The notes: generated by a model not told the origin, from the sequence alone. Counted from the first letter of the stretch, positions 18,058 through 28,189 are shown. The stretch: DNA of 64,000 nt from an uncultured Saccharospirillaceae bacterium (GCA_947499545.1 CANMOZ010000006.1:62001-126000), one strand, 5' to 3'. Program-made: numbers and translations.

Positions 18058-18612
18058 CTAAAGCCCAAAAGCAAAATACTTAACCCAAGCAGGGACTTCC
18101 CGAAGCGATGAGTAAACATCTCTTGCTTCATAGTAAGCTGGATAATACCCGTAAACTTCCTTAAAACCAGCGTTTCTAAGCGCTAGCTTTGCTCTTGAAA
18201 CGTGATACTGCTGTGTTACCGCAACTACCCTGCTGTTACTCCCAATCATTCGCACTGCATTCTTGGCTGTCATACTGGAATTCACGCCCTTTTGATCAAG
18301 AAGAATATCAACAGCGGGAATATCCTTAGAAAGAAGATAATCCGACATCTTCAAAGCTTCGTCATAACCTTCACGCCCCAAACCTCCGCTAACAAGTATC
18401 TTCCGCACTTTTCCATCAACGTAAAGCTCAATTGCAGCTTTAAGCCTCGCCTCTAACCTTCTCGAAACGTGACCATCCAATTCAACCTTATTCCCAAAAA
18501 CAATCGCATGACTGGCCTCGTTGATAACATTTTCTCTACAGGCATCAGCATAAATCGCGATAACGCTCAGGATGTACAGGGTTGAGATAATAGCTATGAC
18601 TTTTATAAACAC
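18058..18612 (-). CDS. YdcF/SanA-like DUF218 protein
   Basis: A 184-residue protein with an N-terminal membrane anchor (residues about 4-21) and a DUF218 domain. The HAIVFGNKV, ILVSGG, SSMTAKNAV and VTQQYHVSRAKLAL segments are characteristic of the YdcF/ElyC/SanA group, some of which act in envelope and peptidoglycan homeostasis. It is shorter than ElyC and closest in layout to SanA. The active domain is expected on the periplasmic side. It ends 44 bases after the convergent barrel gene and is 62 bases downstream of DUF2333 on the same strand. Confidence 0.8.
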   Translation of the reverse strand: MFIKVIAIISTLYILSVIAIYADACRENVINEASHAIVFGNKVELDGHVSRRLEARLKAAIELYVDGKVRKILVSGGLGREGYDEALKMSDYLLSKDIPAVDILLDQKGVNSSMTAKNAVRMIGSNSRVVAVTQQYHVSRAKLALRNAGFKEVYGYYPAYYEARDVYSSLREVPAWVKYFAFGL

Positions 18613-18674
18613 TGATTTACATAATCTCTTAGCCCCGGCAGCCTCAAGAAAACCACCGGGAAGCTCTCACTACC

Positions 18675-19685
18675 TCACCCTTGTGACAGTAAGGTTCTTA
18701 AATCAATAATGGCTGCATTGGCTCTCGAGACATAAGATGCCATCACTAAAGAGTGATTAGCAAAGACACCAAAGCCTCCACCATTTAACACCATTGGTGA
18801 CCATAGTGTTTGCTGAGTTCCTTCCAGTTCACGCACAATTTGTCGCAAACTCACAATAGCATTCTTTTTCCTTAGAATTTCTGCAAAATCAACTTCCACA
18901 GCTTTTAAAAGATGAATGAGCGCCCAAGCCGTGCCTCTAGCTTCATAAAACACATCATCAATTTCCATCCATGGGGTCTTCACTTCATACTCTTCATCGG
19001 TCGCTGTGCTGGCTACGCCATCTTCTATCACATCCGTATTGATGCGTTTTCGGCCTACACTTGCACTTAAACGTTGTGAGAGTGAACCAAGGCGTGTCTC
19101 AACGTCTTTCAGCCACTGACTTAAGTTGTCCGCCCTTGCATAAAACTGAGCTGTTTCATCGGAATGGTCAGCTAAACGCACTAGATATGCTTTAAGCTTT
19201 GCCTGCCCTTCATCGTACTTAGATTCGGTTGAAGGTAAGATCCAAGAATTAGAGTCAAAGTTGAAGTTGGGTTCAGCGTCCTTTAAATCAGCGTCTTCTG
19301 TTGATTGGCTTTGAGAGCGACTAAAATCTTTACGCATTGCACGCGTAAAGTCTCTCAACTGAATGACCACACCTTGTTCCCAAGAGCCGATGTTATCTAG
19401 CCATAATCCTGGGGGAAAACGATCATTGTGCATGTAACCGCCTGGCTTATGGAGCAATTGATCCGCTAGCTCAATAGCAGTAGCCGTGGTCGTCAACCCA
19501 ATGACTGTTGACTGCCCTAACTCAGAGGCCATATTTTCAGAGATTTCAGTAACTGAAAAGGAATCTGGCTCGTTACTCCAATATATTCCGAGTAACGACG
19601 CCAAAAGCAAATACACCCCCAAGAGCACTAAGCCCACTCTTACTAGCCATTTACGCTTAGTCTCACCAGCTTGACTGTCTACCAT
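18675..19685 (-). CDS. DUF2333 family protein
   Basis: A 336-residue protein with one transmembrane helix near residues 15-33 and a large, mainly helical, presumably periplasmic domain. The segments WSNEPDSF, KPGGYMHNDRFPPGLWLDN and WEQGVVIQLRDFTRAMRKDFSRSQSQS are the hallmark of DUF2333, a family common in Pseudomonas-like bacteria and without known function. It is followed by the YdcF-like gene and preceded by the copper chaperone gene on the same strand, with a 50-base gap, so the three may be co-transcribed. Confidence 0.85.
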   Translation of the reverse strand: MVDSQAGETKRKWLVRVGLVLLGVYLLLASLLGIYWSNEPDSFSVTEISENMASELGQSTVIGLTTTATAIELADQLLHKPGGYMHNDRFPPGLWLDNIGSWEQGVVIQLRDFTRAMRKDFSRSQSQSTEDADLKDAEPNFNFDSNSWILPSTESKYDEGQAKLKAYLVRLADHSDETAQFYARADNLSQWLKDVETRLGSLSQRLSASVGRKRINTDVIEDGVASTATDEEYEVKTPWMEIDDVFYEARGTAWALIHLLKAVEVDFAEILRKKNAIVSLRQIVRELEGTQQTLWSPMVLNGGGFGVFANHSLVMASYVSRANAAIIDLRTLLSQG

Positions 19686-19735
19686 CTGCGTTACTCACAC
19701 TCAATTAGTCTTAGCTTTCGAAGCCCCGGCAACAC

Positions 19736-20221
19736 TCAGTGAGCCCCCTGATGCTTGTGCTGCTGATGGGATTCATGTTTCTGTAATTTTTGCTGTTGAG
19801 AAGCCACTTTGACATTATATTCATACGACTGCCCATCAGCTGCAATCAACACCAAAGGCAAAACAGTCCCTGGCTGCCATTGTTGTTTCACGCCAAACAC
19901 CATAAGATGCTTTCCGCCAGGTTTCAATGTGACCTTTTCATTTGGCTGCAACATCAACCCTTGCTCCATTGGGCGCATTTGCATCACGCCGTTGTTCATC
20001 ACATGTGTATGGAATTCAACCTTCGCCGCGTCTCTCAATTCCGCTCGAATCAATTGAATGGGTTTCTTGCTTTTATTTTCAAGCGTTCCAAAAATGGCGG
20101 TATTAGGTACAGATGGAGGCATTGCACGAATGTAAGCCTGGTTGAACTCTAAAGCTTGCACTGATGGCACCAACACAAGCAAAACAAACACACACAGGCG
20201 CATCGAAACAGAGTAATTCAC
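19736..20221 (-). CDS. periplasmic copper chaperone PCu(A)C
   Basis: A 161-residue secreted protein with a signal peptide ending at VQA-LEF. It carries the Cu(I)-binding signature of the PCu(A)C (DUF461) family: His71 and Met82 separated by ten residues, then His105-x-Met107. The spacing of 22 residues before His105 is one longer than the textbook motif. The C-terminus is a His-rich tail (HESHQQHKHQGAH), an extra metal-binding element seen in some members. These chaperones deliver copper to cytochrome oxidase. No cox or Sco gene is adjacent in this window. Confidence 0.85.
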   Translation of the reverse strand: MNYSVSMRLCVFVLLVLVPSVQALEFNQAYIRAMPPSVPNTAIFGTLENKSKKPIQLIRAELRDAAKVEFHTHVMNNGVMQMRPMEQGLMLQPNEKVTLKPGGKHLMVFGVKQQWQPGTVLPLVLIAADGQSYEYNVKVASQQQKLQKHESHQQHKHQGAH

Positions 20222-20485
20222 ACAACACCTCTCTAAAATTCGTTTTCGTCACTTTCTAGCCAAGCGCTACCCTATCTAGAGTACCTGAATATAACATAGG
20301 GAATCAAAAGCTGTTGCCTTAAGAACTCGTTTATTTGTTCCATCCTAACGCCCCGGCCAGCGCCACCAAATTTCCGTCTAAATAGAGTGAAAAATAAAAG
20401 AATTCCAAAGATAGGTGGCCTCAGGTTCCAGTGGTACTGCCTATCTTTGCGATTGGTTGCTAAAGTTAAAAAAAACGAGGGTGCC

Positions 20486-22117
20486 ATGAGTCAATCTCGG
20501 ACTGAACAGCTTAAGCAGCACTTTGCCAGCCGGGTCACCACGCAGGTACGGCACCTCCTTGACGTTTGGAGGAGGTTAAATGAACTGCATTGGCCCCCCG
20601 AGATTTTTAATGAGTTAGTAGAAACCAACACGAAGCTTGTTAAACAGGCAGAAAAGTTCGCATCAGAAGACATTCTCAAACAAGCAAACCTGATTCAAGA
20701 CACGCTAGCACCGCTTATCGAGTCCAAATCCTCCCCTAGCAGCCAGCACATCAGAACCCTCAATGAGGCCATCTACGACCTCTCTGAACTCTCGCTACGA
20801 AAGACGGATCATGAACTGGACTTAAACATCGTTCAGACACGCAAACCTGTCATCTTGGCTCTTCACGATCTGCCTTTATCTGAGAAGATTCAGCACCAAA
20901 TGAGCTTTTTCAGCATTGATGCTTTTTGTGCCACCTCCGAAGAGGATTTAAAAAACCGCCTGAAAACGCGGCTACCAAGCGTCATTATCATCGACATTGA
21001 TTTTGGCGGATCAGAGAAAGGCATTGAAATTGTTAAAGAATATAACTCAACCAGGGAATCAACGGTTCCCGCCGTTTTCATCTCCGGTACCAAGGCAGAC
21101 CTACCTCACCGATTAGCAGCTACCAGAGCAGGCGGCATTCAGTATCTCTCTGATGCCAACCCTTCACAATTGATCACCATTGTCGAGCAGCTGACTCACT
21201 CCATGCCACAAGAGCCCTATAAGGTCATGATTGTTGAGGACTCTCGCTCTCAGGCAGCTTTTGTGGAAAGAGTTCTCAATAATGCTGGCATGATCACGAA
21301 GGCTGTCATACAGCCCATGACAGTACTCCAGGTAATGGAAAAGTTTCAGCCTGAGATCATCATCATGGATATGTACATGCCTGATTGTAACGGCATGGAG
21401 TTGGCGGCTGTCATCCGCCAGCAAGAGCGTTATATGAGGGTACCCATTCTTTATCTCAGCGGAGAAGAAGATCGAGAAAAACAATTAAAAGCGATGAGCC
21501 AAGGGGGGGATGACTTTCTCACCAAGCCCGTCGATCCCAAACACTTGATTGCTACCATTAACAATCGTGGCCGACGAGCCAGAGCCCTCGCTTCCCTCAT
21601 CGTTCGGGACAGCCTAACAGGGTTATTTAATCATACCCACACTCTCGAAAGACTCGCTCAAGAATGTGCAAAAGCGAAACAATCCGGAGCCTCACTGGTG
21701 ATGGGAATACTGGATATCGATCACTTTAAGCAAGTGAATGACACCTATGGACACCCCGTAGGCGATCGAGTCATTTGCAGCCTGGCTTTATTCTTAAAGC
21801 AAAGACTCCGAAAAAGCGACACTATTGGCCGATATGGCGGCGAAGAGTTTGTCATTATTCTACCTGCCGCTGACGAACAAGAAGCTTTTCTCGTTCTTGA
21901 TGGCATTCGGGAATCGTTTTCTCACTTAAAACAACCGGCGGGGCCCACTGAATTCAACGTTACTTTTAGTACTGGCTTAGTCGAATACGATGGAGAAAAT
22001 CAAGATTTCTTGGTGGAGTGGGCTGATCAGGCTTTATACCAAGCCAAAAGGGGTGGCCGAAATCGAATTGTCATTTATCGTCAAGAAGATTCCTCCAAGC
22101 CCTTAGAAGAAGGCTGA
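20486..22117 (+). CDS. PleD-type diguanylate cyclase with two receiver domains
   Basis: A 543-residue cytoplasmic protein: helical N-terminus (1-115), a degenerate receiver (about 120-236), a canonical receiver (about 244-365, phosphoacceptor Asp295 in IIIMDMYMPD, Lys in TKPVD), and a GGDEF domain. GGEEF is at residues 451-455 and an intact inhibitory I-site RKSD at 442-445, exactly five residues before. This is the PleD layout: phosphorylation of the second receiver should promote dimerisation and c-di-GMP synthesis, with product inhibition. I chose the ATG at 20486, preceded by GAGG; an upstream in-frame ATG at 20387 lacks a site. No cognate histidine kinase is adjacent. Confidence 0.9.
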   Translation: MSQSRTEQLKQHFASRVTTQVRHLLDVWRRLNELHWPPEIFNELVETNTKLVKQAEKFASEDILKQANLIQDTLAPLIESKSSPSSQHIRTLNEAIYDLSELSLRKTDHELDLNIVQTRKPVILALHDLPLSEKIQHQMSFFSIDAFCATSEEDLKNRLKTRLPSVIIIDIDFGGSEKGIEIVKEYNSTRESTVPAVFISGTKADLPHRLAATRAGGIQYLSDANPSQLITIVEQLTHSMPQEPYKVMIVEDSRSQAAFVERVLNNAGMITKAVIQPMTVLQVMEKFQPEIIIMDMYMPDCNGMELAAVIRQQERYMRVPILYLSGEEDREKQLKAMSQGGDDFLTKPVDPKHLIATINNRGRRARALASLIVRDSLTGLFNHTHTLERLAQECAKAKQSGASLVMGILDIDHFKQVNDTYGHPVGDRVICSLALFLKQRLRKSDTIGRYGGEEFVIILPAADEQEAFLVLDGIRESFSHLKQPAGPTEFNVTFSTGLVEYDGENQDFLVEWADQALYQAKRGGRNRIVIYRQEDSSKPLEEG

Positions 22118-22188
22118 ACCCCCTTGCAATAGAGGGCCCTTTCGTCCTACATTCAAGAAGTTAGTCACTTTTCGGTATTCATTGACGT

Positions 22189-22653
22189 ATGGCTTTTTCA
22201 ATCCTGCTAATGAACGGTCCCAACCTTAATCTTCTAGGTACACGTGAACCCAACCAATACGGTCACACCTCCTTAGCTGATATTGAAACCAATCTGTTGA
22301 AGCTAGCTTCAGATAAAGGGCATCGCCTACTCCATTTTCAAAGCAACGCAGAACATGCATTGATTGATAGGGTTCATCAGGCACAAAATGAAAATATTGA
22401 CTTCATTCTGATCAATCCTGCGGCCTTCACCCATACAAGTATTGCTCTAAGAGATGCTTTAACGGCCGTTCAGATCCCTTTTATTGAAATCCATCTGTCA
22501 AACGTATACGCTCGCGAGCCCTTTCGGAAACACTCATATTTTTCTGACGTTGCCAAAGGGGTACTTTGTGGGTTTGGTGCTATGGGGTATCAATTAGCAT
22601 TTGAAGCCGCCATAAACTGGCTGGAAACTAACCCACCTTTATCTAATGGATAA
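22189..22653 (+). CDS. aroQ: type II 3-dehydroquinate dehydratase
   Basis: Catalyses the third step of the shikimate pathway, dehydrating 3-dehydroquinate. The 154-residue protein begins with the type II signature [18 protein letters not shown], with the catalytic Tyr at the end, then [16 protein letters not shown] and [16 protein letters not shown] with the catalytic His. In most gammaproteobacteria it is followed by accB and accC; here the next gene is prmA, after a 48-base gap. Length is normal. It presumably shares a transcript with prmA. Confidence 0.95.
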   Translation: MAFSILLMNGPNLNLLGTREPNQYGHTSLADIETNLLKLASDKGHRLLHFQSNAEHALIDRVHQAQNENIDFILINPAAFTHTSIALRDALTAVQIPFIEIHLSNVYAREPFRKHSYFSDVAKGVLCGFGAMGYQLAFEAAINWLETNPPLSNG

Positions 22654-22701
22654 CCCAGCAACCCTAGCCGGGTTATGGTATTGAGCAGTGCAATTTCTGT
22701 T

Positions 22702-23598
22702 ATGGCTTGGATTCAGATTCGCTTCCCTGTAGAAGCTGGGCAATCACAAACGTTCGAAGACCTTCTCCTCGCGATAGGCGCTAAGGCTGTCAGTCTACTA
22801 GAACCAAAAGACCAGCCACTCTATGAAAAGCTGCCCTACAGTTATCCCATGTGGGATAAACCCATTATGGTTGGGCTCTTCACTTCTGATCAGCCTGTAG
22901 CTGAAAGAGCAGATCAGTTGGCTCAGTTCTATAGAGAAGAAACGGGTACAGCCTTTCCAGAATATCAAATTGAAATCCTGGAAGACAAAGTGTGGGAAAC
23001 AGCTTGGGCTGACGATTTCAAACCAATGCAGTTTGGCGAACGCCTTTGGGTTTTCCCCACCTCTCACGAGGGAGACATTCCCGAAAATACGATTGCATTG
23101 AAACTTGACCCTGGGCTCGCATTTGGCACCGGAACCCACCCCACTACTCGTTTGTGTTTGCAATGGCTTGATCATACCGACATCAAAGGGAAAAGCGTGT
23201 GTGATTATGGTTGCGGGTCAGGTATTTTAGGTATCGCTGCTCTAAAACTTGGCGCCACTGAACTGACAGCCGTAGACATTGACCCTAAAGCGCTTACGGA
23301 AACCGAACTGAATGCCAAGCGTAATCAAGTATCCCACGAAAACTACAAGCTCTTGCTCCCAGAGGAACAGCCAGTCGAACAATACGAACTGGTGATCGCA
23401 AATATTTTGGCCGGCCCTTTGCTAGAACTAGCCGACAGGTTACAAGCGATGACAGCTTCGGGTGGTCAATTACTGTTGTCAGGCATCCTAGAAAAGCAGG
23501 CTCAGGAAGTCATGAACCAGTACCAACATTGGTTTGATCTCTTACCGTACACTCAGGATGATGGGTGGGTTCGCATTGAAGGACGTAAAAGGACCTGA
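22702..23598 (+). CDS. prmA: ribosomal protein L11 methyltransferase
   Basis: PrmA methylates ribosomal protein L11. From the ATG at 22702 the protein is 298 residues with the expected start MAWIQIRFPV; an in-frame ATG at 22675 would add nine atypical residues. The SAM-binding region CDYGCGSGILGIAALKLGA, the preceding LDPGLAFGTGTHPTTRLCLQWL and the NILAGPLLELAD catalytic segment are all canonical. It lies between aroQ and the DUF3426 gene; accBC, commonly just upstream, are missing. Confidence 0.96.
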   Translation: MAWIQIRFPVEAGQSQTFEDLLLAIGAKAVSLLEPKDQPLYEKLPYSYPMWDKPIMVGLFTSDQPVAERADQLAQFYREETGTAFPEYQIEILEDKVWETAWADDFKPMQFGERLWVFPTSHEGDIPENTIALKLDPGLAFGTGTHPTTRLCLQWLDHTDIKGKSVCDYGCGSGILGIAALKLGATELTAVDIDPKALTETELNAKRNQVSHENYKLLLPEEQPVEQYELVIANILAGPLLELADRLQAMTASGGQLLLSGILEKQAQEVMNQYQHWFDLLPYTQDDGWVRIEGRKRT

Positions 23599-23673
23599 CC
23601 CGCAAACCCACGCACTAAGTAATACAGCAAAGCTATTTCGCCTTGGCTAATTTGTTGGAGACAATCAGTAAGC

Positions 23674-24921
23674 ATGGCAGGCCCAATCATCACTCAATGT
23701 CCGAAGTGTGGGACATCTTTTCGTGTCACTGAGAGCCAATTAAGTGCTGCAAAGGGGGCTGTGCGTTGCGGAGCCTGCCTACATGTTTTCAATGCTATTA
23801 AGCACTCAAAAGGGCCTGCTCCAGTGGAAGCAGCTGCCTCATCGGCACCCGATCCAGCAACACCACCCCAAAAACCGGTAACAGAAATATCTTCCAACGC
23901 TACTGAACCTGAAAATGATGAACCTGAAGAACGTTTTGGGGACGATTCAAGCATAGAAGAGGAAGAAGATAACGTTATTGGCCTTCAATCTACTCAGCCA
24001 GAGTCAAAAGATGTTGAGGTCGACTTTGAGTTTGACGAATCGTTTTTAGGGCTCCAAGCGGGACAGGCCCTAAGTGATCCATTCGAAGAAGAAGAGGATA
24101 CTAACGATACCCGATCCGACGATGAAGAAGATTGGGCCAATGCTCTTTTGAGTGATGAAGAAGAGGTAAGCGTTGAAGTAGAGCCCATTACAGCGCCCGT
24201 TGCCCCTCCCCCTTCACCAACACCAAGCAAGAAGCGAAAAAAGCCAGAATCCGAATTCAATCTAGAGCTTATAGACGAGGATGTTCCACCTGCAGAAGAG
24301 AACACAAGCAGGAAAAAGAAAAAGGGATTTTTTAGTAAGAAAAATGAGCAAAATGATGAGAGTACTCCTCGCCACCCAGTCCCACCCATTGAAGATGAGC
24401 CGCTCTCACTGTCTCATCACTCTGATGGAAAAAGTAAGAAACTGGGATTTATTTGGTTTTTTGTCGCGTTAATACTGGTAGGAGCTCTGGGTGGTCAATA
24501 CGTCTTTTACAATTTCTACGAACTGTCTAAAACACCCAAGTATCGGCCTTATATGGAGTGGATTTGCGCTATTGCCGGCTGCAATTTACCCAGCAAGGTT
24601 GCTGTGCATGAAATCAAAACCACTACGACCCCTCGAGTAAGAAAACACCCTACTCGAGACGATGCTCTGGTGGTGGATATTTTAATGATCAACAAAGCCG
24701 CGTTTCAGCAACCCTTTCCGCAAATCGAGATTTTATTCAGTGACCATCAGCAAAAACCCGTCGCAAGTAGACGATTTATGCCGGCCGAATATCTTAAGGG
24801 TGAATTGGCGGGCATTACCATGATGCCCATTGAAAAGGAAATTCACGTACGATTTGAAATTCTTGACCCTGGCCCCAAAGCCATTAATTACAAAGTAACC
24901 TTTTGGCCCCTAAATTATTAG
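23674..24921 (+). CDS. zinc-ribbon and DUF3426 membrane protein
   Basis: A 415-residue protein with three parts. Residues 1-45 form an MJ0042-type zinc ribbon (CPKCGTSFRV and CGACLHVF). Residues 50-250 are a low-complexity acidic, Pro-rich linker. A single transmembrane helix near 257-280 is followed by a DUF3426 domain with paired Cys in ICAIAGCNLP. This architecture is common next to prmA-dusB in Pseudomonas-like bacteria. The zinc ribbon should be cytoplasmic and DUF3426 periplasmic. The function is unknown. A hairpin follows the gene. Confidence 0.85.
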   Translation: MAGPIITQCPKCGTSFRVTESQLSAAKGAVRCGACLHVFNAIKHSKGPAPVEAAASSAPDPATPPQKPVTEISSNATEPENDEPEERFGDDSSIEEEEDNVIGLQSTQPESKDVEVDFEFDESFLGLQAGQALSDPFEEEEDTNDTRSDDEEDWANALLSDEEEVSVEVEPITAPVAPPPSPTPSKKRKKPESEFNLELIDEDVPPAEENTSRKKKKGFFSKKNEQNDESTPRHPVPPIEDEPLSLSHHSDGKSKKLGFIWFFVALILVGALGGQYVFYNFYELSKTPKYRPYMEWICAIAGCNLPSKVAVHEIKTTTTPRVRKHPTRDDALVVDILMINKAAFQQPFPQIEILFSDHQQKPVASRRFMPAEYLKGELAGITMMPIEKEIHVRFEILDPGPKAINYKVTFWPLNY

Positions 24922-24960
24922 TCCAATTATACTAACTTATTATATTTATTAGCTTTTTTG

Positions 24961-24989
24961 GAGGATGACCGCCATTTAAGGTCATCCTC
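24961..24989 (+). terminator. hairpin after the DUF3426 gene
   Basis: A perfect 10-bp stem GAGGATGACC/GGTCATCCTC with a 9-base loop starts 39 bases after the stop. The T-run (CTTTTTTG) lies before, not after, the stem. Confidence 0.45.
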
Positions 24990-25146
24990 TCATTGCACAG
25001 CGTTCATTTTTTGTCGGTCAACATTCAGCCAAAGGCCAAACAAAACCTGTTGAGGGTAGGTTTTAACTAACCTTGGGGTTCAAACTTTACCTCTTAAGGA
25101 GTATCATACCCCGCCCCTGACAGATGAACATTTTATAACCAGCCAT

Positions 25147-26136
25147 ATGCTGTACATTGGCCCATATTTGATTAGCCACCCCACTATCTTGGCACCCATG
25201 GCAGGTGTCACCGATAGGCCTTTTCGATCGTTGTGTAAACAACTTGGGGCTGGCCTTGTGGTATCGGAAATGGTGACATCTGACGTGCGCTTATGGGATA
25301 GTCGTAAGTCCAAACTTAGACTGAACCATCAGGGGGAAAGTACACCCATTTCGGTGCAAATTGCTGGTGGCGATCCAGAAATGATGGCTGAGGCTGCTCG
25401 AGTGAATGAGCAAATGGGTGCTCAAATCATAGATATTAATATGGGTTGCCCGGCTAAAAAGGTCTGCAACAAAGCGGCAGGGTCAGCATTACTGAAGGAT
25501 GAAGCCCTTGTGAGGGACATTCTTCAAGCCGTAACGGAATCAGTATCCATACCCGTTACCTTAAAGATCCGGACCGGTTGGTGCCCAGACACCAAAAATG
25601 CGCTCGAAATAGCTTCTATCGCACAAGATGCCGGCATTGCCGCTCTAGCTGTACATGGACGCACTCGAGCCTGTGGCTATAAGGGCCATGTTGAATACGA
25701 CAGTATTCGAGCAGTAAAAGAATCCGTTGATATCCCCGTATTTGCTAATGGGGATATTACAAGTCCCGAGCAAGCAGCTCAGGTACTGGAATACACACGA
25801 GCCGACGCTGTCATGATAGGCCGCGCGGCCCAAGGGCGACCTTGGATTTTTCGGGAAATTAATCACTACCTTGAAACAGGAGAGCGATTAGCCCCTCCTA
25901 GTTTGAAGGAAGTAAAACAGATACTGCTCGAACACCTTTTTGAACTTCACCAATTTTACGGCGAAGTTATGGGTGTTCGAATTGCGCGCAAACACGTTGG
26001 CTGGTATCTGCAGACTCATACTAACAGCAAAGAATTTCGTAAGAAGTTTAATGCCATCGAGAGTCCTGCAGCTCAAGCCGAAGCCATTCGCGCCTATGTG
26101 AAGCACTTGGAATCAATTAAGGAACTGGCTGCATGA
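25147..26136 (+). CDS. dusB: tRNA-dihydrouridine synthase B
   Basis: An FMN-dependent enzyme that reduces uridine in tRNA D-loops. The 329-residue protein starts [25 protein letters not shown], then has [20 protein letters not shown] with the catalytic Cys of the GCPAKKV motif, KIRTGW, and [11 protein letters not shown]. Length is close to E. coli DusB (321). It overlaps fis by 4 bases (ATGA), the conserved dusB-fis operon, so translation is probably coupled and expression growth-rate dependent. Confidence 0.97.
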   Translation: MLYIGPYLISHPTILAPMAGVTDRPFRSLCKQLGAGLVVSEMVTSDVRLWDSRKSKLRLNHQGESTPISVQIAGGDPEMMAEAARVNEQMGAQIIDINMGCPAKKVCNKAAGSALLKDEALVRDILQAVTESVSIPVTLKIRTGWCPDTKNALEIASIAQDAGIAALAVHGRTRACGYKGHVEYDSIRAVKESVDIPVFANGDITSPEQAAQVLEYTRADAVMIGRAAQGRPWIFREINHYLETGERLAPPSLKEVKQILLEHLFELHQFYGEVMGVRIARKHVGWYLQTHTNSKEFRKKFNAIESPAAQAEAIRAYVKHLESIKELAA

Positions 26137-26450
26137 ACATACCAGAAGCACCATCCGTAGTGAAAGACACGTTGGATGCGGACAAATCGTCCCTGGGGTG
26201 GCATGAACCCACTGAGCCTCAAACGCAAACGTTGCGGGATGCGGTAGAAAAAGCATTATCTAACTATTTTTCACAGCTGGATGGCGAAAAAATATCGGAT
26301 GTGTACAAGATGGTGCTGTCAGAGGTCGAGGCACCTTTGTTAGAAGTGACCATGCGCTACACTCGAGACAATCAGACTCAAGCGGCCAACATCCTTGGTT
26401 TAAATCGAGGCACGCTTAGAAAGAAACTTAAAGAAAACGGTATGCTTTGA
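26133..26450 (+). CDS. fis: DNA-binding protein Fis
   Basis: A nucleoid-associated protein that bends DNA and regulates stable-RNA promoters. It is 105 residues, slightly longer than the 98 of E. coli because of a divergent N-terminus. The C-terminal HTH is canonical: [20 protein letters not shown], then [18 protein letters not shown]. Its start codon overlaps the dusB stop. A strong terminator follows, so dusB-fis ends here. Confidence 0.97.
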   Translation: MNIPEAPSVVKDTLDADKSSLGWHEPTEPQTQTLRDAVEKALSNYFSQLDGEKISDVYKMVLSEVEAPLLEVTMRYTRDNQTQAANILGLNRGTLRKKLKENGML

Positions 26451-26460
26451 TGTATACCAA

Positions 26461-26493
26461 CGGAGGGCGGCCATGTGCCGCCCTCCGTCGTTT
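26461..26493 (+). terminator. Rho-independent terminator after dusB-fis
   Basis: A perfect 10-bp GC-rich stem CGGAGGGCGG/CCGCCCTCCG with a 7-base loop begins 11 bases after the fis stop and is followed by TCGTTTTA. Confidence 0.85.
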
Positions 26494-26572
26494 TAGCCTA
26501 ACCTAATTTGGACCTAGGCTTCTCTCCAAAAATGCAATTAATCCTTAGTTCATTGCACTCATGAGGATAACC

Positions 26573-28162
26573 GTGAAAACCTCAATCAAGCGCGCATTAC
26601 TCAGTGTTTCAGATAAAACGGGCATTATAGAATTTGCTCAAGCACTGCAAGCACTCGATATAGAGCTTTTATCAACGGGTGGTACCTACCGAACACTTAG
26701 CGAGGCAGGATTAAACGTCACCGAAGTTTCCAGCGTTACTCAGTTCCCAGAGATCATGGATGGCCGAGTTAAAACCCTACACCCTTCTATCCACGGCGGT
26801 ATTTTAGCGCGCCGAGGCCAAGATGACGCCGTCATGGCAGAGCATGGCATACAGCCCATTGATTTGGTTGTCGTCAACCTCTATCCCTTCGCGCAAACCA
26901 TTGCCAATCAAGCCTCAACTTTGAGTGATATTATTGAAAACATCGATATTGGTGGTCCAGCGATGGTGAGAGCCTCAGCCAAAAACCATCGTTTCGTAGG
27001 CGTTGTGGTCAACCCAAATGATTATCAGCCGATTTTAGATGCAATGAAGTCTGAAGAAGGGCTCAGTCTCAGCATGCGTTTTGAATTGGCAGTCAAAGCT
27101 TTCAATCATACTGCTGAATATGATGCAATGATTGCTCAATACCTTTCCTCTGTAGAAGCCCCTAAAAACGATGAAACGTTTTTTAAAGCGCCAAAGGCTG
27201 AGGTTTTCCCAAATGATCTTCACATCAGCTTTCAAAAACGCCAGAGCCTGCGTTATGGAGAAAACCCGCATCAACAAGCGGCTTTTTACACCGAAACCAC
27301 GCAGCATGCTCCTAGCATATCAACAGCAGTACAGCATCAAGGAAAAGCGTTGTCCTTTAACAACATTGCTGATGCAGATGCTGCTCTTGAGTGCGTTAAA
27401 ACCTTTAATGAAACAGCCTGCGTTATCGTCAAACACGCCAACCCCTGCGGTGTAGCGATCGGTGAGACCCCTCTAGACGCATATGAAAAAGCTTTCAGCA
27501 CAGATCCGACCTCAGCTTTTGGTGGCATCATTGCCTTCAACAAAGAGCTTGATGAGAAGCTCATGAACCACATTCTTGAAAAACAGTTTGTTGAAGTCAT
27601 TATTGCCCCTACTGCTACACCCGAAGCTTTATTAGTCGCCTCCAAAAAAGCCAATGTTCGCGTACTCACCACCGGCCAATGGCATTCTCACACCCCAGAT
27701 TTTGAATATAAAAGGGTTACAGGCGGGCTATTAGTGCAAGACACGGATCGGCTGATTACCCCTATTGCAGACTGGCAAGTCGTTAGCTCTATCCAGCCGA
27801 CCGAAGCTCAGCGTAAAGACCTAATGTTTGCATGGAAAGTTGCGCGTTTTGTTAAATCGAACGCCATTGTTTATGCCAAAAACCAAATGACCATTGGCGT
27901 TGGTGCAGGTCAAATGAGTCGTGTCTACTCAGCGCGTATTGCTGGCATCAAAGCCGCCGATGCCCATCTAGAGGTTCCAGAATCCGTCATGGCATCGGAC
28001 GCATTTTTCCCCTTTAGGGACGGTATTGATGCTGCAGCACAGGCGGGAATTAAGGCAATTGTACAGCCAGGCGGTTCAATCCGAGATGACGAGGTCATTG
28101 CTGCTGCCAATGAACATGGCATCGCTATGATGTTTACTGGCACTCGACACTTTAAACACTAA
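26573..28162 (+). CDS. purH: bifunctional AICAR transformylase / IMP cyclohydrolase
   Basis: Catalyses the last two steps of IMP synthesis. The protein has the N-terminal MGS-like cyclohydrolase domain ([36 protein letters not shown]) and the C-terminal transformylase domain ([37 protein letters not shown]). I favour the GTG at 26573 because GAGGA sits 5 bases upstream and the sequence then starts [17 protein letters not shown]; an ATG at 26561 overlaps that ribosome binding site. The length from there is 529 residues, as in E. coli. It forms an operon with purD. Confidence 0.95.
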   Translation: MKTSIKRALLSVSDKTGIIEFAQALQALDIELLSTGGTYRTLSEAGLNVTEVSSVTQFPEIMDGRVKTLHPSIHGGILARRGQDDAVMAEHGIQPIDLVVVNLYPFAQTIANQASTLSDIIENIDIGGPAMVRASAKNHRFVGVVVNPNDYQPILDAMKSEEGLSLSMRFELAVKAFNHTAEYDAMIAQYLSSVEAPKNDETFFKAPKAEVFPNDLHISFQKRQSLRYGENPHQQAAFYTETTQHAPSISTAVQHQGKALSFNNIADADAALECVKTFNETACVIVKHANPCGVAIGETPLDAYEKAFSTDPTSAFGGIIAFNKELDEKLMNHILEKQFVEVIIAPTATPEALLVASKKANVRVLTTGQWHSHTPDFEYKRVTGGLLVQDTDRLITPIADWQVVSSIQPTEAQRKDLMFAWKVARFVKSNAIVYAKNQMTIGVGAGQMSRVYSARIAGIKAADAHLEVPESVMASDAFFPFRDGIDAAAQAGIKAIVQPGGSIRDDEVIAAANEHGIAMMFTGTRHFKH

Positions 28163-28189
28163 GAAAAGAGCCTTGTAGGAATATAAAGC

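Noticed and set aside
20272-20487. Minus-strand open frame of 71 residues upstream of the PleD-type cyclase
   Set aside because: It overlaps the start region of the cyclase on the opposite strand and has no recognisable fold; a chance frame is more likely.
23994-24389. Long minus-strand open frame opposite the DUF3426 gene
   Set aside because: It is a shadow of the acidic linker of the DUF3426 protein: low-complexity Ser/Phe composition and no ribosome binding site.
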